Assembly: GCA_900544455.1 (NCBI GenBank)
Contig: UQVJ01000006.1
Coordinates: 1-41,688 of the forward strand
Reading direction: 5' to 3'
DNA length: 41,688 nucleotides
Origin: an uncultured Eggerthella sp.
GTDB lineage: Bacteria; Actinomycetota; Coriobacteriia; Coriobacteriales; Eggerthellaceae
Shown here in pieces: positions 1 through 8,020 of the stretch. The first letter of the stretch is position 1; each line of letters begins with the position of its first letter. The notes beneath the pieces were generated by a model. That model made no database searches. It had not been told where the DNA came from and saw only the letters and a list, made by a program, of their open reading frames with translations. The translations under genes and the position numbers were made by a program.

Positions 1-1
1 C

Positions 2-976
2 GTATCGTTGCCCGAACCGACGCGTCGCACGCTGGAGCGGGGCGCCCAACACAGTAACGATTTCGTATGTGCTCCGTTCAAGCACATCCTGGGTGACTAC
101 ATCGAAGCGCTAGAACGCGGTGCTGACGTTCTTGTTCAATTTGCCGGACCCTGCCGCCTGGGATATTACGGCGAGTTGCAGGAATCCATCCTTCGTGACA
201 TGGGCTACGAGTTCGAGATGCTCAACTTCGCCACGGTAACAGGCAAGCCGATGCAGGAGTACCTAACCATCTGCAAAGAGAAGGTGAATCCGAACCTGTC
301 TATCTCGCAAGGGGTTAAGCAGTTCCTAGCGCTTTTCAAAATGATCGAGTGCCTAGACTCCTACAACGATGCCTATCTCGCAAAGGCCGGCTTCGAAGTT
401 GAGCCCAGGTCTTTCAAGCGCGCCCGTGATACTTTCTTTGCCGACATGCGCACCGTCACCAATCTGAGCCAGATAACTTCCGCCTACAAACAGGGCATGG
501 GCATTCTTCGAGAATTGCCTACGCAAGAACCCGCCGACCCGATTCGCATCGGAATCGTAGGTGAATACTTCACCGCCGTTGATTCCCATTCGAATCTCAA
601 CATTGAAGAAAAGCTCATTGACATGGGTGTTTCGCTCGCACGCTACTTGAACATCACGCATCGCAATCTGCACTACAACGAGGAAAACCTGCGCCGTGGC
701 GTGAGCGAATACGTAAGCTACGACATGGGACCTACTTCCACCATGACCATCGCCGCAGCAAAAAGCTACGCCGAAAAGGGATTTGACGGCATTGTCCACC
801 TTAAATCTTCCGGATGCACACCCGAGATCGACGTGATGCCTGTCCTGCAGCGCATCAGCAGCGATTATCACATTCCCATTTTGTACCTGAGCTACGATTC
901 GCAAACAAGCGATACCGGCCTCGACACTCGACTCGAGGCGTTCTATGACATGATCGCAATGAGAAAGGCCCGTTGA
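2..976 (+). CDS. 2-hydroxyacyl-CoA dehydratase-family protein (COG3581-like), 5'-truncated by window edge
   Basis: The reading frame is open to the left edge, so the true start lies outside the window; a TTG at 8 is only an in-frame codon. The visible 320 or so residues include NDFVCAPFKHILGDYIEAL and GPCRLGYYGELQ, which resemble the HgdB/COG3581 group. These proteins are homologous to subunits of 2-hydroxyacyl-CoA dehydratases, which use a [4Fe-4S] cluster and ATP-driven one-electron activation to remove water. A C-terminal part (about residues 178-320) looks like a second alpha/beta domain with HLKSSGCTPEID, whose cysteine is a possible cluster ligand. The stop overlaps the ATG of the next gene (TGATG), so it is probably co-translated with the activase. 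The substrate cannot be read from the sequence. These proteins often accompany COG3580 and COG1924 partners of uncertain function, so a true dehydratase role is an inference. Confidence 0.8.
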   Translation, partial: VSLPEPTRRTLERGAQHSNDFVCAPFKHILGDYIEALERGADVLVQFAGPCRLGYYGELQESILRDMGYEFEMLNFATVTGKPMQEYLTICKEKVNPNLSISQGVKQFLALFKMIECLDSYNDAYLAKAGFEVEPRSFKRARDTFFADMRTVTNLSQITSAYKQGMGILRELPTQEPADPIRIGIVGEYFTAVDSHSNLNIEEKLIDMGVSLARYLNITHRNLHYNEENLRRGVSEYVSYDMGPTSTMTIAAAKSYAEKGFDGIVHLKSSGCTPEIDVMPVLQRISSDYHIPILYLSYDSQTSDTGLDTRLEAFYDMIAMRKAR

Positions 977-1938
977 TGAGCAACGCATTCCTTGGTATCG
1001 ATACCGGTTCCATTTCCACTAAAGGCGTCATCATTTTGCCCGATGGCACGATTATCGCCCGCTCCTACCTTTGGACGGAAGGCAACCCCACCGATGCGGC
1101 ACGTCGTGTGGTGGAAGACCTGAAGAGCCAGATAAACACTGAAGAAATCAACGTGGTCGCCGTTGGCGCTACAGGCAGCGCACGGCGATTGGTTGGCTCT
1201 ATCTTGGATGCCACCGTAGTGAAAAACGAGATCACCGCCCACGCCGTTGGCACCACCCACCTACATCCCGACGTACGCACCATCCTCGAAATCGGCGGAC
1301 AGGACTCGAAGATCATCTGCGTTGAAAACGGTATAGCCACCGACTATGCCATGAACACGCTGTGCGCCGCCGGCACTGGTTCGTTTCTGTCGAGCCAGGC
1401 ACATCGCCTTGGTGTCGAAGTGGAAGAGTTCGGCCCCATTGCCCTAACCTCGAAAAAGCCCGCCAACATTGCCGCTCGCTGCACGGTGTTCGCCGAGAGC
1501 GATTTGGTGCACAAGCTGCAGGTTGGCTACCCTCGCGAAGACGTTATCGCTGGCTTGTGCAAAGCAGTTGCCACCAACTACCTGAACAACGTGGGCAAAG
1601 GCAAACGCATTCAGCCACCTATCGTATTCCAAGGAGGAGTGAGCAAGAACGTTGGCGTGGTTCACTTCTTCGAAGAAGCACTGAACCAACCTGTTCTGGT
1701 TGACCCTGATGGCCATCTGATGGGAGCTTACGGTGCCGCATTGCTGGCAGCTGATGCCCCTACCTCGAAGCGCAAGCCCTTCAATTTCGACATTTCCGAT
1801 TTCGAGTTCACCACCCGCGAGGTCATCTGCCAGAAATGCGCTAACCATTGCGAGATCGTGTGCGTATACAAGGACGATACCCTCATCGATGCCTGGGGCA
1901 ATCGCTGCGACAAAGGTGCAATCAAGGTGGGAAAATAG
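976..1938 (+). CDS. acyl-CoA dehydratase activase (BadF/BadG/BcrA/BcrD ATPase family)
   Basis: ATP-dependent activator of the ASKHA (actin/Hsp70/sugar kinase) fold. The N-terminus GIDTGSISTKGVI is the phosphate-1 motif, EIGGQDSKII the second nucleotide motif, and NTLCAAGTGSFL contains the cysteine that in HgdC-type activases helps ligate a [4Fe-4S] cluster between subunits; a second conserved cysteine is in AARCTVFAESD. The last 50 residues add a cysteine-rich tail (CQKCANHC, then NRCDKG), as found after the activase modules of the very long COG3580/COG1924 proteins. The TTG at 973 is an alternative start, but the ATG at 976 overlaps the upstream TGA and gives the normal family N-terminus. 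By family it hydrolyses ATP to pass one electron to its partner, presumably the upstream protein. A strong terminator follows. Confidence 0.88.
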   Translation: MSNAFLGIDTGSISTKGVIILPDGTIIARSYLWTEGNPTDAARRVVEDLKSQINTEEINVVAVGATGSARRLVGSILDATVVKNEITAHAVGTTHLHPDVRTILEIGGQDSKIICVENGIATDYAMNTLCAAGTGSFLSSQAHRLGVEVEEFGPIALTSKKPANIAARCTVFAESDLVHKLQVGYPREDVIAGLCKAVATNYLNNVGKGKRIQPPIVFQGGVSKNVGVVHFFEEALNQPVLVDPDGHLMGAYGAALLAADAPTSKRKPFNFDISDFEFTTREVICQKCANHCEIVCVYKDDTLIDAWGNRCDKGAIKVGK

Positions 1939-1996
1939 AGACGGACACCAGGTTTCCGCCTTCGGTTTTGGACCACTGCCAACAACGAGCGCTTAA

Positions 1997-2026
1997 GGAC
2001 TGTCGGAATCTCCGGCAGTCCTTTTT
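1997..2026 (+). terminator. Rho-independent terminator after the activase gene
   Basis: An 11-bp stem (1997-2007 with 2011-2021, one G-T pair) and a 3-nt loop are followed by five T residues (2022-2026). It lies about 60 bp after the activase stop and closes the first operon. Confidence 0.9.
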
Positions 2027-2080
2027 AGCGGGAAAGGGACAAATACCAGGTTCCCACTTATGAAGAAACGATAATTGTTT

Positions 2081-2102
2081 CTAAAATATAATTATGTTTT
2101 AG
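2081..2102 (+). promoter_or_regulatory. 22-bp near-perfect palindrome over a TATAAT box: candidate MarR operator
   Basis: Positions 2081-2102 match their own reverse complement at 20 of 22 positions (arms CTAAAA and TTTTAG). A TATAAT hexamer at 2087-2092 lies inside it. A second, shorter inverted repeat (AGAAAC at 2064-2069, GTTTCT at 2077-2082) is just upstream. MarR dimers typically bind AT-rich palindromes of about this size overlapping their own promoter, and the next gene is a MarR regulator. Autorepression is inferred. No convincing -35 hexamer was found at normal spacing. Confidence 0.55.
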
Positions 2103-2131
2103 TACTATCTATCGTATCAAACAAGCCTATG

Positions 2132-2158
2132 AGCGCCCCCGCATGGGGCGCTTTCTTA
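2132..2158 (+). terminator. Leader hairpin with short T-rich tail before marR (possible attenuator)
   Basis: An 8-bp GC-rich stem (2132-2139 with 2145-2152, loop of 5) is followed by TTCTTATT. It lies between the presumed marR promoter (about 2090) and the marR ribosome binding site (2173-2179). It could attenuate leader transcription, or it may be a second terminator for read-through from upstream. The T tract is interrupted, so terminator strength is uncertain. Confidence 0.5.
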
Positions 2159-2189
2159 TTCTCGAAAACAGAAAGGAGGATCATCAGCT

Positions 2190-2666
2190 ATGGAAAACAT
2201 CAACTTTTGCCGAACCTTATTCGAGGAAACCCGCTTCATCAACCTGCTTATCAAGTCGACACTTTCGGACATCGTTGCAAAGCACGGGCTAAACTCCTAC
2301 CAAGCCCACCTGCTTGGCGAGATTGCCTCACAGGACGGCCAAACCATCAAGGAGCTCGCCTACCACCTGTGCGTAAAGCCCTCCAATTTCAAACCTATCG
2401 CACAGCCTATGGAAGATCGTGGGCTTATCGAGCGCCGTCAAGATGAAAACGACAAGCGCAGCTTCCGCATCTACCTCACGGATAAAGGCCGCGCCGAATC
2501 GGCTGCCATCGATGCAGAGTTTTCCGCCCTCTTTGGGGAAAACCCCGATGCGACAGAACTGCAGCAGCAGGTCATCGAAGGGTTTAAAGCCTTCCGTAAG
2601 CTCGCAAGCCTCAACGGCCAACTCAAAACCACCCCTATCGATCCCCGCACAAGAAAGGAAAACTAG
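2190..2666 (+). CDS. MarR-family transcriptional regulator
   Basis: A 158-residue winged helix-turn-helix protein of normal MarR length. The region around residues 45-100 reads as the DNA-binding domain: GQTIKELAYHLCVKPSNFKP is the helix-turn-helix, and GLIERRQDENDKRSFRIYLT is the wing with the typical D-x-R-x-R/K pattern followed by LTDKGR. The flanking helices would form the dimer interface. The start is supported by GAAAGGAGG at 2171-2179. The stop abuts the ATG of the exporter gene with no gap, so the two are very likely one operon. By family it probably represses this operon and is released by a small-molecule ligand, often an exporter substrate; the candidate operator lies at 2081-2102. 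The ligand is unknown. Confidence 0.93.
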   Translation: MENINFCRTLFEETRFINLLIKSTLSDIVAKHGLNSYQAHLLGEIASQDGQTIKELAYHLCVKPSNFKPIAQPMEDRGLIERRQDENDKRSFRIYLTDKGRAESAAIDAEFSALFGENPDATELQQQVIEGFKAFRKLASLNGQLKTTPIDPRTRKEN

Positions 2667-4601
2667 ATGGGTCTCACCCGCAATCAAGTAGTTATCGTTG
2701 CCATTTTGCTGGCAGGCGCCACGCTGGTTGTTTTGAACCAGACGCTCCTTTCGCCCGCATACCCCTCCATCATGGCAGACCTTCAAGTCGACGCCACCAC
2801 CGTTCAGTGGCTCACCTCGGCCTATTCCCTGGTCGAAGCCATCGTCATCCCGCTATCTGCCTTCCTGATAGGCCGCTTCCCCACCCGAAAACTGTTCATT
2901 GCGGGCATTTCGGTATTTGCCCTCGGATCGCTTATGGCAGCTTTTTCGCCCTTCTTTGGCATCCTGCTCCTCGGCCGCATTTTCCAGGCAACAGCCACCG
3001 GCGTGGTTATGCCAATGGTATTCACCGTTATCCTTCTCGTTTTCCCGCGTGAAAAACGTGGCAGCGCCATGGGCATTGTGTCCCTGGTTATTGGCTTTGC
3101 TCCTGCTGTCGGCCCTTCCCTTTCCGGCTTGTTGGTCGAATCCGTCGGATGGCGCTCGCTCTTTATGCTGGTAACCGCACTAGCTGTGCTTATCGTTATC
3201 TCTGCCGTCGCCTTCCTCAAGAACTACGGCGAGTTCGAACCTACCTCATTCGACAAGCCGTCTGTTGCCCTGTGCTCACTGGGCCTTTTGGGACTACTGT
3301 ATGGCTTGGCCACCATCACTTCGGCAACTAACGTAGCTATTCCAATCGCCCTTATCATTGTTGGTGCCGTTCTCTTGGCGTTCTTCGTACGTAGACAGCT
3401 GAAACTTGAAGTGCCACTGTTGAAAGTCGACGTGCTAAAGAGCCGCGCATACGCCATTGTCGTCGTCCTGGTTGCCCTGCTCCAAGCAGCTTTGGTTGGC
3501 ACGGGCGTTTTGCTCCCCATCTATTTGCAAAACCTGCTCGGCGTATCTGCCCTGGAAACCGGCCTTATCATGCTCCCTGGCGCTGTATTGGGCGCCATCA
3601 TGGGCTTCTTCGCCGGCCGCCTGTTCGACAAACTGGGTGTTCGCCGTATCGCGATCCCAGGCGCCTTGATTGCGGCCATCGGCGGCTGCGGCTTAGTTGG
3701 CTTCGGGCTCGATACACCCGTACCTTTCATCATCGTTATTTACACCTGCCTGGGCGTTGGCATGCAAGCGTTGGTCACCCCACTTAACACCTGGGGAATC
3801 AACACGCTGGACAACCGCGTTATCCAGCACGCAAATGCACTGCAGAACACACTGAACCAGGTCGGCGCTTCATTAGGTACCGCTATCTTGGTTTCCCTTT
3901 CCGCGACATCCACCTTCCTGTTCCCCGAGATGCCCGCACTCGAACAGGCTATGGCGGGCGACCGCATCGCATTTGCCTTCACGGCGCTTATCATGATCGC
4001 GATCTTTGTGGTTATCGTTGCCACCGTACGCGACACCAAGAAGGAGCCCTCCGCCGCAGAGCGCGCCAATGCCCTGCGCCTGCCCACCAAGGCAGACGAC
4101 CACATCGCCGTGGACCTTGCCATGAACAAGCAGCCCTACTTCGTTCACAGCACCGATTCCATCCGTGAGGTTGCACAGATTCTGGCCACCAACAAAACCT
4201 CTGGTGTTCCCGTGGTGGACGAGCATATGAAGGTGGTCGGCTTTATCTCCGACGGCGACATCATGAAGTACATCGGACGCAGTGAAGGCGCCGTTCTGGA
4301 CGCAACTCTTATGCTGTACCGCGCTACTGACAACGAAAACTTCATGCAGCGCGTTTCCGAGCTGCTCGACTTGAACGTGATGCGCATTGCCACCAAGGGT
4401 GCCATTTCCGTTGAAAGCGGATCGGAGCTTGACGAAGCATGCCGCCTGCTTGCCGAAAAGCGCATCAAGAAAGCGCCGGTAGTAAGCTCCGACGGAACGC
4501 TTATCGGCTCGCTTTCCCGTTCGGACGTTATTCGATCCACCATGGCAAACCTCGCTGCCATCGAAGCTCTTGCCAAAAGATCGAAACACGCAAGGGCGTA
4601 A
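2667..4601 (+). CDS. MFS drug/metabolite exporter (DHA2/EmrB-like) with C-terminal CBS-domain pair
   Basis: Residues 1-455 form a roughly 14-helix major facilitator of the DHA2 type. Helix 1 carries LVVLNQTLLSPAYPSI, the loop after helix 2 GRFPTRK (motif A region), and helix 5 GFAPAVGPSLSGLL (antiporter motif C). The first 455 or so residues match a whole exporter. Residues about 470-640 then add two CBS domains: HSTDSIREVAQILATNKTSG followed by VVGFISDGDI, and SGSELDEACRLLAEKRIKK followed by LIGSLSRSDVI. CBS pairs bind adenine nucleotides (AMP, ATP, S-adenosylmethionine, sometimes cyclic dinucleotides) and often gate transporters. CBS fusions are familiar in CLC and MgtE channels but unusual on MFS exporters. 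Here they suggest that export responds to cell energy or nucleotide state (inference). It is co-transcribed with the MarR regulator, consistent with inducible efflux. A strong terminator follows. Confidence 0.9.
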   Translation: MGLTRNQVVIVAILLAGATLVVLNQTLLSPAYPSIMADLQVDATTVQWLTSAYSLVEAIVIPLSAFLIGRFPTRKLFIAGISVFALGSLMAAFSPFFGILLLGRIFQATATGVVMPMVFTVILLVFPREKRGSAMGIVSLVIGFAPAVGPSLSGLLVESVGWRSLFMLVTALAVLIVISAVAFLKNYGEFEPTSFDKPSVALCSLGLLGLLYGLATITSATNVAIPIALIIVGAVLLAFFVRRQLKLEVPLLKVDVLKSRAYAIVVVLVALLQAALVGTGVLLPIYLQNLLGVSALETGLIMLPGAVLGAIMGFFAGRLFDKLGVRRIAIPGALIAAIGGCGLVGFGLDTPVPFIIVIYTCLGVGMQALVTPLNTWGINTLDNRVIQHANALQNTLNQVGASLGTAILVSLSATSTFLFPEMPALEQAMAGDRIAFAFTALIMIAIFVVIVATVRDTKKEPSAAERANALRLPTKADDHIAVDLAMNKQPYFVHSTDSIREVAQILATNKTSGVPVVDEHMKVVGFISDGDIMKYIGRSEGAVLDATLMLYRATDNENFMQRVSELLDLNVMRIATKGAISVESGSELDEACRLLAEKRIKKAPVVSSDGTLIGSLSRSDVIRSTMANLAAIEALAKRSKHARA

Positions 4602-4624
4602 CAACCCGAACCCTCCTTTTCTCC

Positions 4625-4668
4625 CGCCCCGCATCAAACTTCGGCCTGATGCGGGGCGTTTTGCTTTT
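4625..4668 (+). terminator. Rho-independent terminator after the MFS-CBS gene
   Basis: A 12-bp perfect stem (4625-4636 with 4647-4658) and a 10-nt loop are followed by TTTTGCTTTT. It separates the exporter operon from the B12 operon. Confidence 0.9.
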
Positions 4669-4750
4669 GGAGCCATGCTTCAAGGGCCCAAACGCGCGTA
4701 GTCAGCACGGGCAAGCGAATCGCCACATTGCCTATGCACGCAACGCCAAC

Positions 4751-4780
4751 TTGCCGCACAAAGAAGACCCCCTTTATAAT
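4751..4780 (+). promoter_or_regulatory. Sigma-70 type promoter of the cobalamin operon
   Basis: TTGCCG at 4751-4756 and a perfect TATAAT at 4775-4780 are separated by 18 bp. The predicted transcript start, near 4787, is just before the cobalamin riboswitch and about 165 bp before the first gene. No other good promoter was seen in the gap. Confidence 0.7.
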
Positions 4781-4794
4781 GTGACCGCATAATT

Positions 4795-4930
4795 TTGGTA
4801 ACGGCTGGCTGCGCTTTTATTGCGCAGGTGCTCACATGCCGCAGGGGAATGAAGGTGGAAATCCTTCGCTATACCAGTAACCGTAACTTCGAGCGCTGCT
4901 CGATCAAGTCGGAATGCCTGCCAGCCCGCA
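4795..4930 (+). promoter_or_regulatory. Cobalamin (adenosylcobalamin/B12) riboswitch
   Basis: The leader contains the conserved core of cobalamin riboswitches in order: GGGGAAT, a short hairpin AAGGTGGAAATCCTT (about 4850-4866), ACCAGTAACCGTAA, and a B12-box-like AAGTCGGAATGCCTGCC near 4907-4923. A closing helix is visible between GGCTGGC (4803-4809) and GCCAGCC (4920-4926). The aptamer ends only about 20 nt before the ribosome binding site (AAGGAG, 4941-4946), and no U-rich terminator intervenes, so translational control of the first gene is more likely than attenuation (inference). By family, B12 binding switches expression off, so the operon would be on when B12 is scarce. A covariance search with the Rfam cobalamin model would settle it. 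Confidence 0.88.
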
Positions 4931-4951
4931 CCCTGGATAGAAGGAGCTCAC

Positions 4952-7300
4952 GTGAGCAACACCACCTGCCGCCCTCGCGGCATAGCAAAGCGCGCCCTCG
5001 CGCTGCTTATGGCCATCGCCTTGGCCACCACCCTAACCCCCAGCTTTGCCCTAGCAGAAGAAGCCAACAATGCTGCAGCAACCACGGCAGAGCAAAGCTC
5101 CACGGCCGGCAGCGCGAGCAGCCCTTCCACGGCTGACGCTGCCGCAAACAGGGCAGGCACCACGCCGGATGCAAGTGAGAACCAGGCCCCAAGCTCCAGC
5201 AGCGCCACAGGGCATGCAACGGCCAGCAGCCCAAAGGCAAACGCTGGCGAATCAGCAGACCCCAGTAACGCAAATAAAGTACCGATCCAATCCGCGAACA
5301 GTGCCGAGCCTGCAAATCAGGCATCCAGCACCAAGGCAGATACCGTTTCAGCAACACTGAAGATCTCGGTTTACGGCACCACTCTGGTTTCGCACACCTT
5401 TGATATCGAAAAGGGCAAAACCGTTGAAGATATGCTGAAGCTGGCCGTCGAGCAGGGCTACATCAGCAGCTACTCTCACGGCGAGCCCTACCTTGGCTAC
5501 ACGGCGTACTACGTGAACAGCATCACCGTGAACGGCATCGCATACACCCAGCCCGCTAATTATTCGGAATACTGGTCAAGCACCATCAACGGCACCTGGG
5601 AAAGCAACGGCATCAACGGCAGCAAGATTGAATCCGACGGCTTTTCTTACGAGCTGAGCTACGTCTCAAACGATCCCAATACCAAATTCGAGGACTACCC
5701 AACCAGCCCTAACGCCCCCCATCCCGATAAGGCAACAGGCAGCGACACAACTTCGTACGTCAAGAATGAAGGCAACACCAGCACGGTAACTTCCGCCCCC
5801 ACCTCTTCCAGCAATGCGGCGCTTTCCTGGAAGAAAACCTGCGGCAACGGCAATTACTCAGAAATTCTCACGCTGGGCGACTCCATCTACTTCGCCTCAT
5901 CGCTCCTGAACGCCGATTGGACCGCACAGCCCGCCGTACTGCACCGCCTTAATGCCAAAACCGGCGAAGAAACGGCATCACTCCAATTGTTCAGCGCCAT
6001 TGATTCCACCTGCCGTCCGGTATACACCGACGGCGTTATCGTCATCCCCCTTTCTAGTGGCCGGCTTCAGGGGGTTTCCGCAACCGAAATGAAAACACTT
6101 TGGGTGTCGGGAGCCATCGCATCGAAAGCTCAGAACATTTCCACCGTAACCGCCTCTGGCGGCATGGTGTTCACCGGCACCGCCAATTCGCTTGGCTCGA
6201 ACTACAATGCCGCAACGGGCACGTTCTTCGGCATCAACGCCATCACCGGCGAACGAGTTTGGGCAAACGAAGAAACCAACACGGGCTTCTACTGGAGCGG
6301 CACCTGTAAGGTTGGCAACGTTTTGTTGTACGGCAACGACGCAGGCGTGCTTACCGCCGTTGACCCTGCAACGGGCAAAACCGTTTCCACGCTTAAGCTG
6401 TCCTCCGCAATTCGCTCCACGGTAATCTCGAACACCGCCGAAACAGAACCGTACGTAACCACCACCGATGGCACGCTGCACAAGATCGCAGTAGCCTCCG
6501 ATGGCTCGCTTTCCGAATCGAATGCCACTTCCTTCGCCAGCAAAAGCACCAGCACAGCAACCCTTTTCCAGGGCAATCTGTTCGTTGGCGGCTGCGCAGC
6601 CGACTACACGGGAACGCTCAGCATCATCGATGCTGCAACCATGCAGGTTAAGCACTCGGTTTCCCTTCCCTTCGAAGTGAAGAGCGCGCCCTTGGTTGCC
6701 AAAGCGGCCGATGGCAACACGTATGCCTACTTCACCTGCAATGGCGCCGAAACCGATGAAAACAAAATCCCCACCAACGGTGGTGGTGCATGGGTGTACT
6801 GCCTGGAAACCAACACGGCAACCAAGCTCTTTGAGGCCACAGGCGACATGGCAAACTACTGCATGAAATCCATCACCATGGGAGCTGATGGCACCCTGTA
6901 CTGGACCAACGATTCCGGCACGCTCTTTGCCTTGGCAAGCGCTGCCTCTTCCAGCAACGATGGCAACGGCAGCAATTCCGACAACAGCCAGCAGAACAAC
7001 AAGGCCCCCAGCAACACTGAAAGCGGGCACGCTCCTGCCGCAACCCCCATTAGCGCTGGAAGCGGATCCGCTGCAGCCCAAGCGCCTCTGAGTGATGCTG
7101 AAACACTGGCTGAAAACGAAGCTTCCGGCGAAGATGAGAACGGCAGCGCTGTTACCAGCGCATCTTCCGCTCGTGGCACCTCTTCCGACAACAGCAACGA
7201 TTCAAAGGGCGCTCCCTGGCTTCCCATTGCCGGCATTGTCGCGGGCTGCGCTGGCCTGATTGCGGTGGGCGCCTTCCTGCTCCATCGCCGTTCTTTGTAG
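4952..7300 (+). CDS. Secreted, membrane-anchored DUF4430 + PQQ-like beta-propeller protein, candidate B12 capture protein
   Basis: GTG start with AAGGAG at 4941-4946. Residues 1-35 are a signal peptide (RALALLMAIALATTL core, ALA-EE cleavage). Residues 36-130 are a Ser/Ala/Asn-rich linker. Residues about 133-238 are a DUF4430 domain: GKTVEDMLKLA, then GYTAYYVNSITVNG, EYWSSTINGTW and an aromatic tail. Residues about 285-665 contain repeated PQQ-enzyme-like blades, for example RLNAKTGEE, GVLTAVDPATGKTVSTL and TLSIIDAATMQV. Another low-complexity linker leads to a C-terminal transmembrane helix (about 755-777) with HRRSL at the end and no LPxTG motif. DUF4430 is the family of the C-terminal domain of transcobalamin and intrinsic factor. 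It is the first gene after the cobalamin riboswitch. B12 or corrinoid binding at the surface is a strong inference, not shown. Confidence 0.85.
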   Translation: MSNTTCRPRGIAKRALALLMAIALATTLTPSFALAEEANNAAATTAEQSSTAGSASSPSTADAAANRAGTTPDASENQAPSSSSATGHATASSPKANAGESADPSNANKVPIQSANSAEPANQASSTKADTVSATLKISVYGTTLVSHTFDIEKGKTVEDMLKLAVEQGYISSYSHGEPYLGYTAYYVNSITVNGIAYTQPANYSEYWSSTINGTWESNGINGSKIESDGFSYELSYVSNDPNTKFEDYPTSPNAPHPDKATGSDTTSYVKNEGNTSTVTSAPTSSSNAALSWKKTCGNGNYSEILTLGDSIYFASSLLNADWTAQPAVLHRLNAKTGEETASLQLFSAIDSTCRPVYTDGVIVIPLSSGRLQGVSATEMKTLWVSGAIASKAQNISTVTASGGMVFTGTANSLGSNYNAATGTFFGINAITGERVWANEETNTGFYWSGTCKVGNVLLYGNDAGVLTAVDPATGKTVSTLKLSSAIRSTVISNTAETEPYVTTTDGTLHKIAVASDGSLSESNATSFASKSTSTATLFQGNLFVGGCAADYTGTLSIIDAATMQVKHSVSLPFEVKSAPLVAKAADGNTYAYFTCNGAETDENKIPTNGGGAWVYCLETNTATKLFEATGDMANYCMKSITMGADGTLYWTNDSGTLFALASAASSSNDGNGSNSDNSQQNNKAPSNTESGHAPAATPISAGSGSAAAQAPLSDAETLAENEASGEDENGSAVTSASSARGTSSDNSNDSKGAPWLPIAGIVAGCAGLIAVGAFLLHRRSL

Positions 7301-7309
7301 GCGGGAGCC

Positions 7310-8020
7310 ATGGCTGAAGATCCAAAAAAGCTCACCCGCGCCCACAAGATAGCGCTTGGCATAATCTCGGCTGCTTGCTGCTGCCTTATCGGCGTTTCAG
7401 CATTCGCGCTCGTTGCACCCGATGCACTGAGCCAGGACAACCAGGGCGAAACCACGCAACAGGCAGACTCCGCTTCAACCGACTACGGCAACGACGTTCC
7501 GCAAGAGGGCCAATCGGGCGAAGCTGCCAACCAAGACGGCAACACCCAGGACGAAAGCGACGGCGCGTCAGGCAACCAGGGCAAAAGCGCCGAAAAGGAA
7601 GACGGCAGCTCAAGCAGCTCCAGCAACAAGGCAAGCTCTTCCAGCAGCAGCTCAAGCAGCAAGCAGAACAGCAATGGCAATTCCCAGGGCACTACTGCAA
7701 ACCCCACCGCTTCTAGCACCGTTACTGTTTCGGTATCCGTGTCCAGCAGCGCTGCCGATGGGCGCGTTTCAGGTAGCGCTCACCCCACCTTCAAGAAGGG
7801 AGCTACCGCCTACGATGCCCTGTGCGCAACCGGCCTTTCGGTAAGCACAAAAAGCAGCCAATACGGTATCTACGTGAGCTCCATCGGCGGCTTGGCGGAA
7901 TTTGAATACGGCGGGAAAAGCGGCTGGATGTACTCCGTCAATGGAAGCGCGCCAAACGTTTCCTGCGGAAAGTACGTGCTCAAAGACGGCGACTCCGTTT
8001 CCTGGTACTACGTGAAGTAA
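7310..8020 (+). CDS. Membrane-anchored DUF4430 protein, candidate B12-binding partner of the ECF transporter
   Basis: A 236-residue protein with an N-terminal membrane segment (about 14-37, ALGIISAACCCLIGVSAF). It could be a signal anchor or, less convincingly, a lipoprotein signal, because no clean lipobox is seen. Residues 40-135 are a Ser/Gln/Asn-rich, poorly structured linker. Residues about 138-236 are a typical DUF4430 domain: FKKGATAYDALCATGL, QYGIYVSSIGG, GKSGWMYSVNG and DGDSVSWYYVK, where the final pattern is the family's characteristic end. It starts 9 bp after the propeller gene and its stop abuts the ATG of the T component. By domain kinship with transcobalamin and by operon position it could hold B12 near the membrane and pass it to the S component (inference). 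Other DUF4430 proteins are generic adhesin-like surface proteins, so a non-cobalamin ligand is possible. Confidence 0.85.
   Translation: MAEDPKKLTRAHKIALGIISAACCCLIGVSAFALVAPDALSQDNQGETTQQADSASTDYGNDVPQEGQSGEAANQDGNTQDESDGASGNQGKSAEKEDGSSSSSSNKASSSSSSSSSKQNSNGNSQGTTANPTASSTVTVSVSVSSSAADGRVSGSAHPTFKKGATAYDALCATGLSVSTKSSQYGIYVSSIGGLAEFEYGGKSGWMYSVNGSAPNVSCGKYVLKDGDSVSWYYVK

Noticed and set aside
4795..5136. 113-codon plus-strand frame over the riboswitch
   Set aside because: It overlaps the cobalamin aptamer and the start of the DUF4430 propeller gene in another frame and has no start signal.
7200..7300. Sortase anchor at the C-terminus of the DUF4430 propeller protein
   Set aside because: A hydrophobic helix and HRRSL tail are present, but no LPxTG-like motif precedes them, so a simple membrane anchor is the better reading.
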